Shown in pieces: positions 20,201-32,223 of a stretch of 64,000 nucleotides of DNA. Numbering within the stretch: the first letter of the stretch is position 1; every line of letters starts with the position of its first letter. Source of the DNA: Trametes villosa (lineage: Eukaryota; Basidiomycota; Agaricomycetes; Polyporales; Polyporaceae); the NCBI GenBank assembly GCA_002964805.2, contig PUDQ02000001.1, positions 7,774,001-7,838,000 of the forward strand. Reading direction: 5' to 3'. A model generated the notes under the pieces. That model was given only the letters and a program-made list of their open reading frames with translations, ran no database searches and had not been told where the DNA came from. The position numbers were made by a program, and so were the translations under genes.

Positions 20201-22331
20201 CTCCTTCTTGGTGCCCCAAACCTCATCGACGTCGAGGAGCTCAACAGCGACGATGTCGCCCTCCAGCGCGCGGTTACGGTCCTTCGAACCGCAGATGTAA
20301 ATGTCCGCGTCCAGAACCTCCGTTGCGACGTAGGCATCAGACCGGTTGCGCTTGTTGACGCGGAGAATACCCACAACGAGCTTCCCGGCCGCGAGAAGCG
20401 GGGGCAGAGAAGCCTGAGGGAGGTAAGGAGCGAAGAGGGACTTGCGCTGAGGCTGGTTAGACTGCTGCTGGAGCTGCGACTGGAACTGCTGCTGTTGCTG
20501 CTGGAGAAGGTTCATCCCGCCCAAACCGAGGCCCATCATGTTCGCGGCCATCATGTTCGGGAGCATGTTCGGGAAGCTGAAGGAAGGCATCTTCTGGTGG
20601 TGCCCGCCGGCGGCGGCGCGGAACTGCTGCAGGCTCTGGAGCTGCGCCTGCGCCTGAGCAAGATCGGACGCGAAGTTGTTAGGCTGAAGCGCGCCCACAC
20701 CGCCTATACATCGCTTAGCAGCGCATACATGAAGGATATAGTGAGCACTTACCCATGCGCCAGCTCGAGTCGGAGCGAGCGTGGCCAGGGCCACCCAGGG
20801 CGGACGGAGGAGCGAAGCCGTCGTCAAACCCGTCCGCGCTGGCTGAGAAGCCGAGAGAAGCGAGGCTGGGCCCGCCAGTCTTGTTCAAGACGTTGACGCT
20901 GTGACGCCTGCCATGTCCGCGGGGGACATTGGCCGGCTGCCCATCTAGGCCCATTCCGGCGAGTCCGCTGATACTGCCAAACTGACCCATGGCCTGGTGG
21001 CCGCCGAATGCACCCATACCCATGCTCATCGGCACAGTGCTGTGGACGCGGCGGTGAGCGCCTCGGCCAGCACCAAGACCGGGGCCTTGGAAGGAGGAGA
21101 GGACTTGGTTGGAGGCAAGCTGCTGGTGGTACAGAGCCTGCTGCTGTTGCTGCAAGGCCTCGATTTGGTTTTGGATAGCGATCTATCCGACGCCGTTCAG
21201 CACGCATGCATATAGCGAGCGGCCAGTACCACCCACCTGCTCGGCCAACATATCCTTGTGGCCAGGATCTCCCTGGTCGAAGTTGTTCTGCACCTGCTGA
21301 GGGAACTGGAAGCCGATGTCTTCCTCGTTGATCGGGGGCCCCATGGAGAGGTTCGAGCTCGGACGCCTGCGTGCACCGAACATGAAGTTAGGAGCAAGTT
21401 GGGGGCGACCAGAGGGGCCGACCGCGTCGTTCTGCTCCTGCTGCTGCGCCGCGAGAGCGGCAAAGCGGGGCGGCGTGAAGTTCTGAGAGAGGGAGCGACG
21501 GGGGTGTCCGGTCTGGTACGGGTTCTCCTGAATTTCGCCCTCTTCGACCAGGGTGTTACCATGGCCGTCTTCGGCGTCCTCCATCATGGAACCGAGGTTC
21601 GGGGAGTACGCCATCGAGGACCCGAGCGAGGATGCACCAAGCGAAGCTGCCTTGCGGTGACGGGGCGGCTGCTCGGGCGGGTTCGTGCCGGGGAACGACA
21701 GGGCACCCGGCTGGAAGACTGGTGCGTTGGCCGGCAGGGTTGAGCCCGCGGCGGCAGAGATTGAGGGGTTAGCGTTCGTGCTGGGGTTGGTGGGGGGCGA
21801 GGTCGTCTTGAGGTCGGCAATGACGCGCTGGAGCGAGGACAGGGCGTCGCTGCTCTGACTGTTAGCGGCGGGCGCGGGGGAGCCAGAAGACTGCTTGGAC
21901 CTGTTGCTCTGGTTGTTCCCTCCCTGGCGGTTGCCCTGCGACGTGGACTGCGACGACTTGCGGTGCGTGTTATTGCCGCCCCGCTGCCCGTTGTTGCCGC
22001 CGCCGCCCTGCGACTTGCCGCGCTGCCGGCCGCCGTCGTTGCCCTTGCGCGCGTTGGCGTTCGCGGACTCCGAGCCACTGTCGGCGGCCTGAGCATTGCC
22101 CGGACCCTTCTTGCTAGTCGACCGATTGCTCGTCCTCGAGGACGGGCGCGGGTTGCCGGCACCACCCGCGCTGATGGACGCGGTGCGGCCGCCAGGACCG
22201 TTCTTCTTGGGGCCCTGCCGGTTGCCGCCGCCCTGCTGCTGGGGTGCGCCGCCGTTCCCCTGCTGGGGTGGCCGCTTCTCGTCTTTCTTGGGCGCATTCT
22301 GCTGCGCCTGGGGCGTTACTTCGTCCGTCAT
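17246..22331 (-). CDS. SSD1: SSD1/DIS3L2 RNase II-family protein
   Basis: Thirteen exons give 1,475 residues: 22331-21237, 21182-20753, 20703-20067, 20011-19681, 19624-19467, 19412-19038, 18984-18711, 18652-18551, 18499-18205, 18148-18088, 18031-17833, 17776-17402, 17341-17246. A long Gln/Asn/Gly/Ser-rich disordered N-terminus (about 540 residues) precedes cold-shock domains ([36 protein letters not shown]), an RNB domain (about residues 880-1250) and a C-terminal S1-like part. Yeast Ssd1 is an mRNA-binding translational repressor acting in cell-wall growth; DIS3L2 is a 3'-5' exonuclease. Asp905, 911, 913 and 914 fit the RNase II catalytic quartet D-x5-D-x-D-D, so this copy may be active. The 5' leader is at least partly within 22332-22883. 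Confidence 0.93.
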
Positions 22332-22883
22332 ATCGGTCGTGATGTGTCTGGTTGCGTTATGGGGCGTGTTTTGGCGTTATGCGATGTTTTTGGGGTTTGT
22401 GCTGTTTCGTGAAGTGTAGGGGCAGGAGTGACGAAGACTGCGCGCAGGCACAGCCGGGAGGTCAATGAAGCGCACCGGGCTTCGATGCATGAGGGCGACT
22501 TACACAAAGTTGGGTGGAAGTTCGAAGAGGTAGGCTTTGCCCTGTAGGGCGAGTGGGGGTTTATGGGAGTGGTTGCCTCGGTAGGCGTGGAAGGGGATTG
22601 TTTATCGTCGCAAGAGGCAGAGCGTCGAGCACGACAGCTTTAAGGACAGGCGTGGCGGCAATACTCTTTCCCACGCTCCTTAGTCACTGATACGCACTGC
22701 GCGCGCGGAGTTCTGCCAAACCTTCACCGTCCTCACCCGTTCCGACAAAACAATAGCGACGGTAAGTCTCAGAGGTACAGCGTGCACGGGTCGTACGGTA
22801 TTTGACAAGAGACTAGGTTTCTACAGAGCATGTAGGAGCACGGTACAGTAGTTCTATTCCAGCGTCCTATGTGACCTCCCGCT
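22332..22883. other. SSD1 promoter / IDH2 downstream gap
   Basis: 552 bp between the SSD1 ATG (minus) and the IDH2 stop (minus). No gene is seen. It must contain the SSD1 promoter and the IDH2 3' end. Confidence 0.5.
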
Positions 22884-24700
<1,817 letters not shown>

Positions 24701-25020
24701 TTTTGGGAGGATGTCGGAGGGCGACGGCGAAGAGAGGTGTAAAGCCGAAAGTTGAGGTGCGGGCGAAATCGCGGTCGCCCACGTGAGCCATGATGTACAT
24801 CCACGTGGCGGGATTGCTCCTTGGCTTCGCCCGACGCGTCCGTTTCCATCCGGCCCTTATCCAGCTGTGCCCATGATGCATGGCGACCAATCGTCATCCG
24901 CCTTTCGCTGCCTTCGGCCGGTCCGCAAGAGATCTATGTATCCAGTCCGTTCGCTCGACATGTAGCGTACACACGCAGGTATGATACAAGGGAAATAGGA
25001 GGGCGGCAGGAACATAGGTA
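24701..25020 (-). promoter_or_regulatory. IDH2 promoter with two CACGTG boxes
   Basis: 320 bp between the IDH2 ATG and the VPS24 stop. CACGTG occurs at 24780-24785 and 24802-24807, about 80 and 102 bases before the IDH2 ATG. CACGTG is the site of Cbf1/Pho4/USF-type bHLH factors; its use here is inferred. Confidence 0.5.
24780..24807. promoter_or_regulatory. Paired CACGTG E-boxes before IDH2
   Basis: Two CACGTG hexamers start 22 bases apart (24780 and 24802), about two helical turns, so both would face the same side of the DNA. Confidence 0.5.
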
Positions 25021-25877
25021 TCATCCGCTCAGGAGTCCGTTCAGCTGCTGTCGATATTGCTCCATCGCTCTCTCCGTCTCCTCGTCCTCCACCTGGTCTT
25101 GTAATGACTGTGACGTATGAGAGTAAGGGAAGTGGACAAGCGGTAACAATTGTAGCACATACTGGCAGGTCCTCCTTGACGGTACCAGCCTGGCCGAGTT
25201 TCCCCTCGGTCAGATCGTAGAGCACCTTGTCTACTTCCGCATCGGCCTCGACGTCGAGCTCTTCGTCCTCGTCCATTTCCAGGGTATCATCCAGCATCTC
25301 TTCCAGAATGCCAGCCTGTAGTGAACGAGTTAGTACCTGGCGAATCAAGAAGGGCCTATTACGTACCTTCGTCATCTCCATGCTCATCTCCCTCATAGTC
25401 TGGCTGATTTGTGGCAGCTTGATGAGGGAATTGGAAAGCTTCATGATCTCTGTTGACTTCTGCAGCGATCCAGTAACCTTGGCCATGGCTTCGCATTGGT
25501 TCAGCAAACATGTCGACAGAGAACCATGGTGCTACATACCTAGCTGCTGCTGTAGCTGGTTTCCAATGGAGCCTAGCCTAGCTTTGCTCACGGACAGCCG
25601 ATCCATCTGCTTGTGACTCCTGACGACCTCCCTGGCCATGATGCGCGCGGACTTGACATCGCCCTTCTTAGCAAGCTGCTTCACCGTCTGCTGTGCCTTC
25701 TTTGTAGCGGTATCTAGCTGAGGGGTCATAAGCAGGAAGCCAGGAGTACGAGCGGTGGTGCCCGACCTGCCTCATCTCGCGTTCAATAGTCCGCTGTTCC
25801 GAACGCAGCTTTCCTTGCCATGCGCGGACCTTCTCCTCCGCAGTGGGCCCATAGAGGAAACGGTTGATAGTCTGCAT
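25021..25877 (-). CDS. VPS24: ESCRT-III subunit Vps24/CHMP3
   Basis: Five exons (25877-25767, 25717-25540, 25488-25367, 25315-25163, 25107-25021) give 216 residues, the family length. The N-terminus MQTINRFLYGPTAEEKVRAW, the basic helix (KKAQQTVKQLAKKGDVKSAR), LPQISQTMREM and AGILEEMLDDTLEM match Vps24/CHMP3 better than Vps2, which it resembles in fold. The C-terminus (EETERAMEQYRQQLNGLLSG) looks like a MIM1 helix for Vps4. The protein polymerises on endosomes for multivesicular body sorting. It diverges from the GPI protein gene. Confidence 0.9.
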
Positions 25878-26237
25878 AACGGACTGGTTGGGCGATCGTG
25901 GTAGGCGGGAGTCGAGGACAGGTGAGAGCCCGAAGCGGACTGTGGCGGCAAGGGTGGCGAAGCTGTGACGCGCAGACGCGGTGCATGTGACTCGCGCGTC
26001 CCCATTTCGAGCCAGCCTGCTTTCGACGCGAACCACGCACTCGGGCTCGACACTTGATAGCTGGAGGCTGACACCGGGGCTGACTTCATCGGAAAGAGGC
26101 TGTAGCGCATATAAGAAACCGGTTATACCGCTTGCGATGTCCACCAGCTTTCCATCTCCCCCCACCTCGCCGGCCGAGTATCCTACACTTGAAGTGTACC
26201 TTTGCTTTCATCCTTGCTATCGTTAACGACTATCACC
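25878..26237. promoter_or_regulatory. Divergent promoter of VPS24 and the GPI protein gene
   Basis: 360 bp shared 5' region. No gene or clear TATA box is recognised. An in-frame ATG at 26202 lies before the preferred GPI protein start. Confidence 0.4.
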
Positions 26238-27304
26238 ATGCTTTCTCTTGCCATACTCTTGGCTATCTCTGCTGGCTCGGCGATGGCTAGTGTGACACCC
26301 ACGGCTCCTGGTCCTGGGGACACCTTCGCTGCTGGCTCGGACTGCACGATCAAGTGGTCTGCCGACACTACTGGCCAGTGGACTAACGTGACCATCTGTG
26401 AGTCGACCGTCGTCTTCCGCCGTAGCCCAACTCATCATCCTATAGACTTGATGTCTGGATCCAACAACAACATGACGCGAGTGACAAAGGTCACGTCTGG
26501 TCTGGATGGCACGGACTCGAGCCTCTCCCCATACAAGTGGACCTGTCCGGAAGTGGATCCGTACTCTGCCATCTACTTCTACCAGGTAACTCCGCACCCT
26601 CGCAGGCCTTCCGCTCTACATATGTACCAGAGCTGACAGTCTGTAGCTCACAAACGGAGACGACATTCAGGACTCCACATGGACTACCCGGTTCACCGTA
26701 CGTCGTCGTGGTCGCCTCGTCTGGAGTCGCACTCACAATCTCCCCGTAGATCACTTCTCCAGACGGGGACAGCCAGCCTCCGGAGCACGACACACAGCCG
26801 GGAGGCGACGCTATCCCCTGGGGCGAAGGACACTCCGCATCTGAGGCCAAAGTCTCATCGCAGGCCACGGAGGACGATGACCCTTCGGCTGGCGACGACA
26901 ATGGAGACGACGACGACAGCACAGACGATCCCTCCACTGCGACCCGGACACACAGGCACGATACCACCGGCATAGCTTCCGGCACACCTAGTTCTTCGTT
27001 GTACTGGACAGCCAACTCCCTGCGCCCTCGTCCTACGTCTAGTGCCCGTCCATCTGGTAGCGGTGTAGCCGCGGAAGATGTCGCCCCCACCGCCAGCCTC
27101 CCCTCCAAGAAGGCGCACGTCTCCCACTCCGGCTCTCTGTCCTCGAGCGGGCCTGCCAGTAGCGAAACGTCTTGCTCGGGAATGGGTCCGGGCGTGTCCC
27201 AGATGGGAGGCATGAAGCTCGCCAGTGCCGCGTCTTCCAGTCGGGAAGGGCGGTGGCCGGAAGTCGTCCCGTTCCTATCTGCCCTCCTTGCCCTGTTATT
27301 GTGA
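26238..27304 (+). CDS. Kre9/Knh1-like GPI-anchored cell-surface protein
   Basis: Four exons (26238-26397, 26446-26585, 26647-26697, 26750-27304) give 301 residues. A signal peptide (MLSLAILLAISAGSAMAS) is followed by a domain with PGPGDTFAAGSDCTIKWSAD and SPYKWTCPEVDPYSAIYFYQ, as in the Kre9/Knh1 N-terminal (Ser-Thr-rich GPI) family of basidiomycetes. Then come an Asp/Glu/Thr-rich stalk, a Ser-rich region and a C-terminal hydrophobic stretch (VVPFLSALLALLL) typical of a GPI signal. Expected location is the plasma membrane or cell wall, possibly in beta-glucan assembly. An in-frame ATG at 26202 would add 12 residues; the later start gives a cleaner signal peptide. Confidence 0.83.
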
Positions 27305-27356
27305 CTGGACATGTCAGCTTCTTCGGAGGTCCCGGTGCAATAACACACTCACTCGA

Positions 27357-28427
27357 CTAGTCTGTCTCCTCTTGTGCGCCATCCATATCGGAGCCCTCAG
27401 CGGCTTCGCCTGGCACATACATGCCCTTCATCGTGAGTAGTAATGGGGCGTGATCGCTATGTCCCCTCTCCGCAGGGTCCTCCAGGTAGGTGATGTCCAC
27501 TACGTTGTCCCGGAGGCCGCTCTCCACCAGCGCATAATCCACCCTTGCGCAGTCCTTCCCCTGCGGCTTTCCCTTCGCAAACCAGCTATACGCCTTCTTA
27601 TCCGGATATCGCTCGCGGAACACATCCACCACGTCCAGCCCCGGGAAGAACTGTTCCCTAAACTCCGTCCTCGCCAGCCCATGCGGGTACTCCGTACGCA
27701 GCCGTGGATAGCAGTCCCGCTTCGTGAGCGCGATGTTGAAGTCCCCGATGAGCACGAGCCTTAGCCCGCGCCGCTGCAGCGCCGCGCACTCCTCTCTCAA
27801 GAGCAGGTTGAACTCGCGCTTGCGCTCGTTGCGCGTCTTCGGCGCGGCGACGCCGAGCGGGTCGCGCCACATGTACTCGCTCCCGTTGAGCGCGTACACG
27901 TTCACGAGCGCCCAGCCCGCCTGCAGCTCGAGGATGAGCACCCGACCCTCCGCGTCCCAGTCGACCTCGCGCGCGGCGACGACCGTGTGCGGCTCGCGCG
28001 CGTACGTCGCGACGCCGAAGTGCCGCTGCCCGCGCGTCGCGCGGTTCAGGGAGTGGAAGAGCGTGTACTTCGGCCCGGTGTCGTGCGCGCCGTAGTTGGC
28101 GGCGAGCCGGAGCGCGGGGACCCACTGCTTGTCCGTGTGGCGTGCGCGGACCTCCTGGAGGCACACGAAGTCCGGGTAGTCGTGGCGGCGGAGGAGCTCG
28201 CGGAGCAATCCTGGATCGCTCCCCGCGACGATCTCCGCGGTTGAGGCGGAGCGTGCCTGGGTGGTCGGTAGCTGCAGGAAAGGGACGGGTGTTTCCACGT
28301 TCCAGGAGAGGATCCTCGTTAACCCTTCTGGTGGCGAGGCCGCCGGCGAGTCGTGTCGCGATTTGGCAAGAGGGGGTCCTTGGACCTCCGGTTCCACACT
28401 GTCGTCGCTACGCGTGCGCTTCACCAT
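27357..28427 (-). CDS. AP endonuclease-like protein (ExoIII/APE1 family)
   Basis: An intronless frame of 356 residues. All motifs of the endonuclease/exonuclease/phosphatase fold are present: ILSWNVET, FVCLQEVRA (catalytic Glu), NVYALNGSEY (Tyr), IGDFNIALTKRD (Asp/Asn), DCARVDYALVES (Asp) and GHSDHAPL (Asp-His). The spacing fits class II AP endonucleases, which cut DNA 5' to abasic sites in base excision repair. There is no zinc finger of the Apn2 type, and the N-terminal KRTRSDD stretch could be a nuclear signal. It converges with the GPI gene: the two stops are only 52 bp apart. Confidence 0.85.
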   Translation of the reverse strand: MVKRTRSDDSVEPEVQGPPLAKSRHDSPAASPPEGLTRILSWNVETPVPFLQLPTTQARSASTAEIVAGSDPGLLRELLRRHDYPDFVCLQEVRARHTDKQWVPALRLAANYGAHDTGPKYTLFHSLNRATRGQRHFGVATYAREPHTVVAAREVDWDAEGRVLILELQAGWALVNVYALNGSEYMWRDPLGVAAPKTRNERKREFNLLLREECAALQRRGLRLVLIGDFNIALTKRDCYPRLRTEYPHGLARTEFREQFFPGLDVVDVFRERYPDKKAYSWFAKGKPQGKDCARVDYALVESGLRDNVVDITYLEDPAERGHSDHAPLLLTMKGMYVPGEAAEGSDMDGAQEETD

Positions 28428-28935
28428 AGTAGTTACACCTTCGCAATGGATAGCGATCCGCCTGGCGCCTATTGAACCACCGCTTAGATGTGAGCTTTCT
28501 CGCCGGGTGGCGGAGTGGAGAGCGTGAAATCCGCAGCACTCACTGTGTGTCGTACGCCTTGGAAATAAAGGGGGATATTCGGGGCGGATGGTGATAGCGT
28601 CAGAAAGAAAATCAACTTGACTGGGTCTGTACAGAGTCCGACCTCATGCACTCACGCTGCTACTCCGCCCACAGTAGCCGCACGTGGCAGCTATGATGAG
28701 GTCATAGCACGGGCGTCAGTGGTAGCAGGAGTACGCTCAGGCACGCTCCCAGGCTGCAGTTGGCTTCAATGGCATGCGCAGCGAAAACTTGGCCGATGTG
28801 TTCACAAGACGCGGTGGCATCGAGATACAATATATAGCAGTCCTCTATGTATCCAAAGTAACAGGTACAGATCGGTCTCAACTACCTCGTGAGCATCGTA
28901 ACGCAGCAACACCTCTCCCCCTCGCATGTCCGTGT
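28428..28935. other. Intergenic gap upstream of the AP endonuclease gene
   Basis: 508 bp containing the AP endonuclease promoter and the 3' region of the Zn2Cys6 gene. No further gene is seen. Confidence 0.5.
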
Positions 28936-31899
28936 CTACGACACCGGTCCGCTCCGGATCTGGTTCACCAACGTCTCCCAGTAGCTCCAGTCCGACCCGT
29001 CCACGTTCGGCAGGGCGTCGCTGCCCACGAGCGGGGAGGTCACCGGCGGGTGCGTCCCGCCCCACCCAGGCAGGTCGCCCAGGCCCGGCGTCGCCCAGGG
29101 GAGCCCGGTGCCTGCGGCGGCGTCGTCCACCGCGGGCCCTCCGCTGAAGATGTTGCACCACTGGTCCAGCAGCGACTGCGCCGTCGAGTCCTCGTCGCCG
29201 CCAGGGCTGCCCGTCCCCGAGTGCGACGCGTTCTCCGACTGCTGCAGGTGCTGTACCTGCTGCGGGGAGGGGCCGGAGAGCGAGGCGTAGCCGTGGTGGG
29301 CCGGGTTCGACATCGGCAGCGACGCGACGGAGGCGAAGGAGGGCCCGGAGAAGGCGGCGGGGGGATGGTGCTGGGGTGGCTTTGGCGCGACTGCGCGCAG
29401 GTGCGAGAGCGCGGGCGCGTTGGCCTGATATAGGCTGTGCGGGGAGGGCCTCTGCTCCACGGTCGCGCTCTCGGGGGATCCAGCGGACTGAGATGACCTA
29501 CTCTTCAGGAACTCGATGATCTTCATCTCCCTGCGGGTGATGTCGTCCATCTCTGGTATGCGTTCGTGGCGCTCCAGGAAGGTGTCTAGGACGGCATGCA
29601 TCTGGTCGGCGTCCTTGCCCTTGGGATAGAGCACGAGGTAGATGCCGGCGATCATGGCTGCCTGGAACTCGCGGTAGGCACTGGCGACCGGGTCTCGGCC
29701 GGTGCGAGAGATCGTCGCGAAGTATTCTTGTCGAATCTCGTAGTCCTTGAGGGCGGATTCGAAACAAGCGTTTCTTGACCGAGCGTACTTGGTGCTGTCC
29801 AGCTTCCGCAGGAGGTACGGTCGATGGAGAGAGATGCGGACGAAGAGGAACTCTGTGACAAGGAGGAATCGCTGCAAAGGGATGTACGGATGAGATTGGT
29901 CGAAGGAGGTGTCAGGGTCGAGAGAAAAGAAGGGCGGGAGGCACTGCTTGTATTTGAGCAGTTCGTCGTCTAGGGCGATGACGTCCGTGTAATGTCGTGG
30001 TGAATTGACGTTCTGGAAGAAGTCGGACATACGGCCCATGATGCCAGCTAGCTGATGGCGGAAGATTAAGAAAGCCGTACGAGTAGGTTGTGTAAGGGGT
30101 GCGGTCTTGAAGCGACCGTCCGCCGTCATTTCGTCCGTGTTGACAGGTGGGCGTGTAGATGTGTAGCTGTCGTGGATGGCGATGGGTCTACCCAGTACCA
30201 GGGCTATCGAGCGATCCGCATGATACAGATTGGACCTTGGGCACAAGTTAGTTACGGCGTAATGACGCGGAAACGCGGGGCTTTACCATATGCGCCGTCG
30301 TCGCTCTACTTGCAGTGGATCCATGCCCTACGATGAGCAATTAGCATCAAGACAAGGGAACCGATGATAGAAGATTTACCATGTCTGCACCGTCGCGATG
30401 CAGTCCTATAGCCTGTGCTGTTCTTACAGCGGCCCCCAGCTGGCTCCAGGACTCCGTCATACGGCGATCCAAAACGAGGAAGCGAGCACTCTGCAAAGGC
30501 GTTAGATGCGAACAGGCAAGAGTTTCCAGATCACGCACAAGCATCCGGATCAACACCACTTCAAAGCAGTCCGGCTGGATAGCAGCTATAATCAAAAGTG
30601 CACGACGGGCTATCGCAGTTGGGTTAGACCATAGAACAGGAAGCACAGCCGTTGGAACCACTCACAGCACCAGTAATAGCGGGAGCCCGCCGTCTTCTTA
30701 CTCTGCTCCGAGCCGCCAATCCGCTCGGGTGCCAGGCGCACTGATATGGCCAAGACCACGAAAAGGAGCGGAAGGAAGCGGAGGTTGTTGGGGCTCGCGT
30801 GGTTGTGTTCGTTCGCTATAAAGGTAGCGTACGAAGCACGGAACTCATGCTCTGATATTGGATATCGGGTCCAATTTCTGGTGCACGGATGTTAGAGATA
30901 CCACCCTGGAAGGCGTCGCGTTATACGAACATAGTGGTAAAATAGTGGTCGACGAGATCGTCGCGCAGTTTGCGAGGGGGCAGCTCGTTGTACATGTTCT
31001 GGAGACGTTCAGCGCTGTAGCCGCAATCCTGTATTAGTCGTTGGAGGCGTTCTGTGGCTGTTTGTTCCATCGGCACCAAGCCTGGTTGGTGATCTGGCTT
31101 GAGTGCTTGGTGGATGGATAGTGTGCCACTGGTCGCTTCGTTGTCAGGTCCCTGACTTGGGACCATGTTTTGCAGCTGTGAAAGGTTTGCATGAAGGGAC
31201 GACGAAGAGAAAATCGCAGACAAACCTGTTCCAGGACGGAAGGAGCGGCGACTAGGCCAGACGCACTCTTGCCAAACCACCTTCCGCTCTCGAAGATGCC
31301 CCCGCTCGGGTCTTCGTCCTCAGCCGGCGAACGGTTCCCGTCGTCCATGGGAGACATGGACCGACGCCTATCGTTATGACCACTGCCATCCGAGTTGGGA
31401 GTAGCGTTGCCGTTGGACCAATAATGGGGAAGGGCGGTTTCGATGATGTGTTCGAGCCGCGCCAGGCGTACATGGATGTCCTGGTCGGTTTTACCTGGAG
31501 TGTAGGATTTGCAGAGCTCCGGGACCTTGCGCGCGATACACTGCGGCAACGTGATCAACTTTCCGCAGGTAAAGAGTGGCTACTGCGCTTCCGAACTGAC
31601 ATGTGAGCAAGGGATTTGTCTATCGCACTGAGGGGTCACTCGTTAATGCCCAAGTTGCGCTGCGCCGTACAGATGCACATACCTTTTGCTTTCGTCGATG
31701 GCACTCGCCGCACGAGTAGCTGTGTTTAATGTCATGGATGATTACTTGCGCGTCGGCCGAACGAAGACATGACATACCTCACTCGTGTCCGCGGCTTCTT
31801 GTGGGCTCGACTGGAGTCCAGCTCGTCCTCGGATCTGCGTCTAGCCGGCGTGAGGCCGGGAGTGCCGTCCGGGGTTATACCGGGAGTGTTCTTGACCAT
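28936..31899 (-). CDS. Zn2Cys6 fungal transcription factor
   Basis: Ten exons (31899-31778, 31719-31683, 31627-31601, 31540-31226, 31175-30931, 30877-30666, 30609-30539, 30490-30380, 30327-30287, 30235-28936) give 826 residues. The six cysteines of the binuclear zinc cluster are at 44, 47, 54, 60, 63 and 72 (CGECHRRKQKC..CSHC). A short coiled linker follows (DIHVRLARLEHIIE), then the fungal-specific middle homology region (INWTRYPISEHEFRASYATF; LDRRMTESWSQLGAAVRTAQ; LYHADRSIALVLGRP) and a Pro/Ser/Gln-rich C-terminus likely to activate. It binds CGG-type sites as a nuclear regulator. Its regulon is unknown. It diverges from MED17. Confidence 0.9.
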
Positions 31900-32223
31900 C
31901 GCGCCGTTCCCAGCTGTTTGCGAGGGATCCGGGAGGAGGACGAGGCTCGAGCGGTCGGGGCGGGACAGGGAAAAGACGGAGAAAGGAGAGGTCGAGTCGC
32001 AGGGACTCTACGACCTTCGTTCCGCTTTCAGGCGGCTGCACGTGCCGCCGTGCGCGCGCTCTCGTTGGACGCGCCCCGTTGACCGCGCGGGTGCCGGAGC
32101 CACAGTCGCCGCGCTCTCCCCCTCCACCTTCGCTTCTCTTCCAAAACCTCCTTGACTCGACTGCGTAAACCTCGAGTCATCGCGCACCCTTTCGCAGTCG
32201 CAGCAGATCCGTTCTACGCTTCG
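31900..32223. promoter_or_regulatory. Divergent promoter of the Zn2Cys6 gene and MED17
   Basis: 324 bp between divergent starts. A CACGTG E-box is at 32039-32044. Confidence 0.45.

Noticed and set aside
26202..26237. Upstream ATG for the GPI protein
   Set aside because: Adds a polar leader that would weaken the signal peptide; the ATG at 26238 gives a standard secretory signal.
28498..28540. tRNA-like start (GGGTGGCGGAGTGGAG)
   Set aside because: No anticodon arm, T-loop or 3' half follows.
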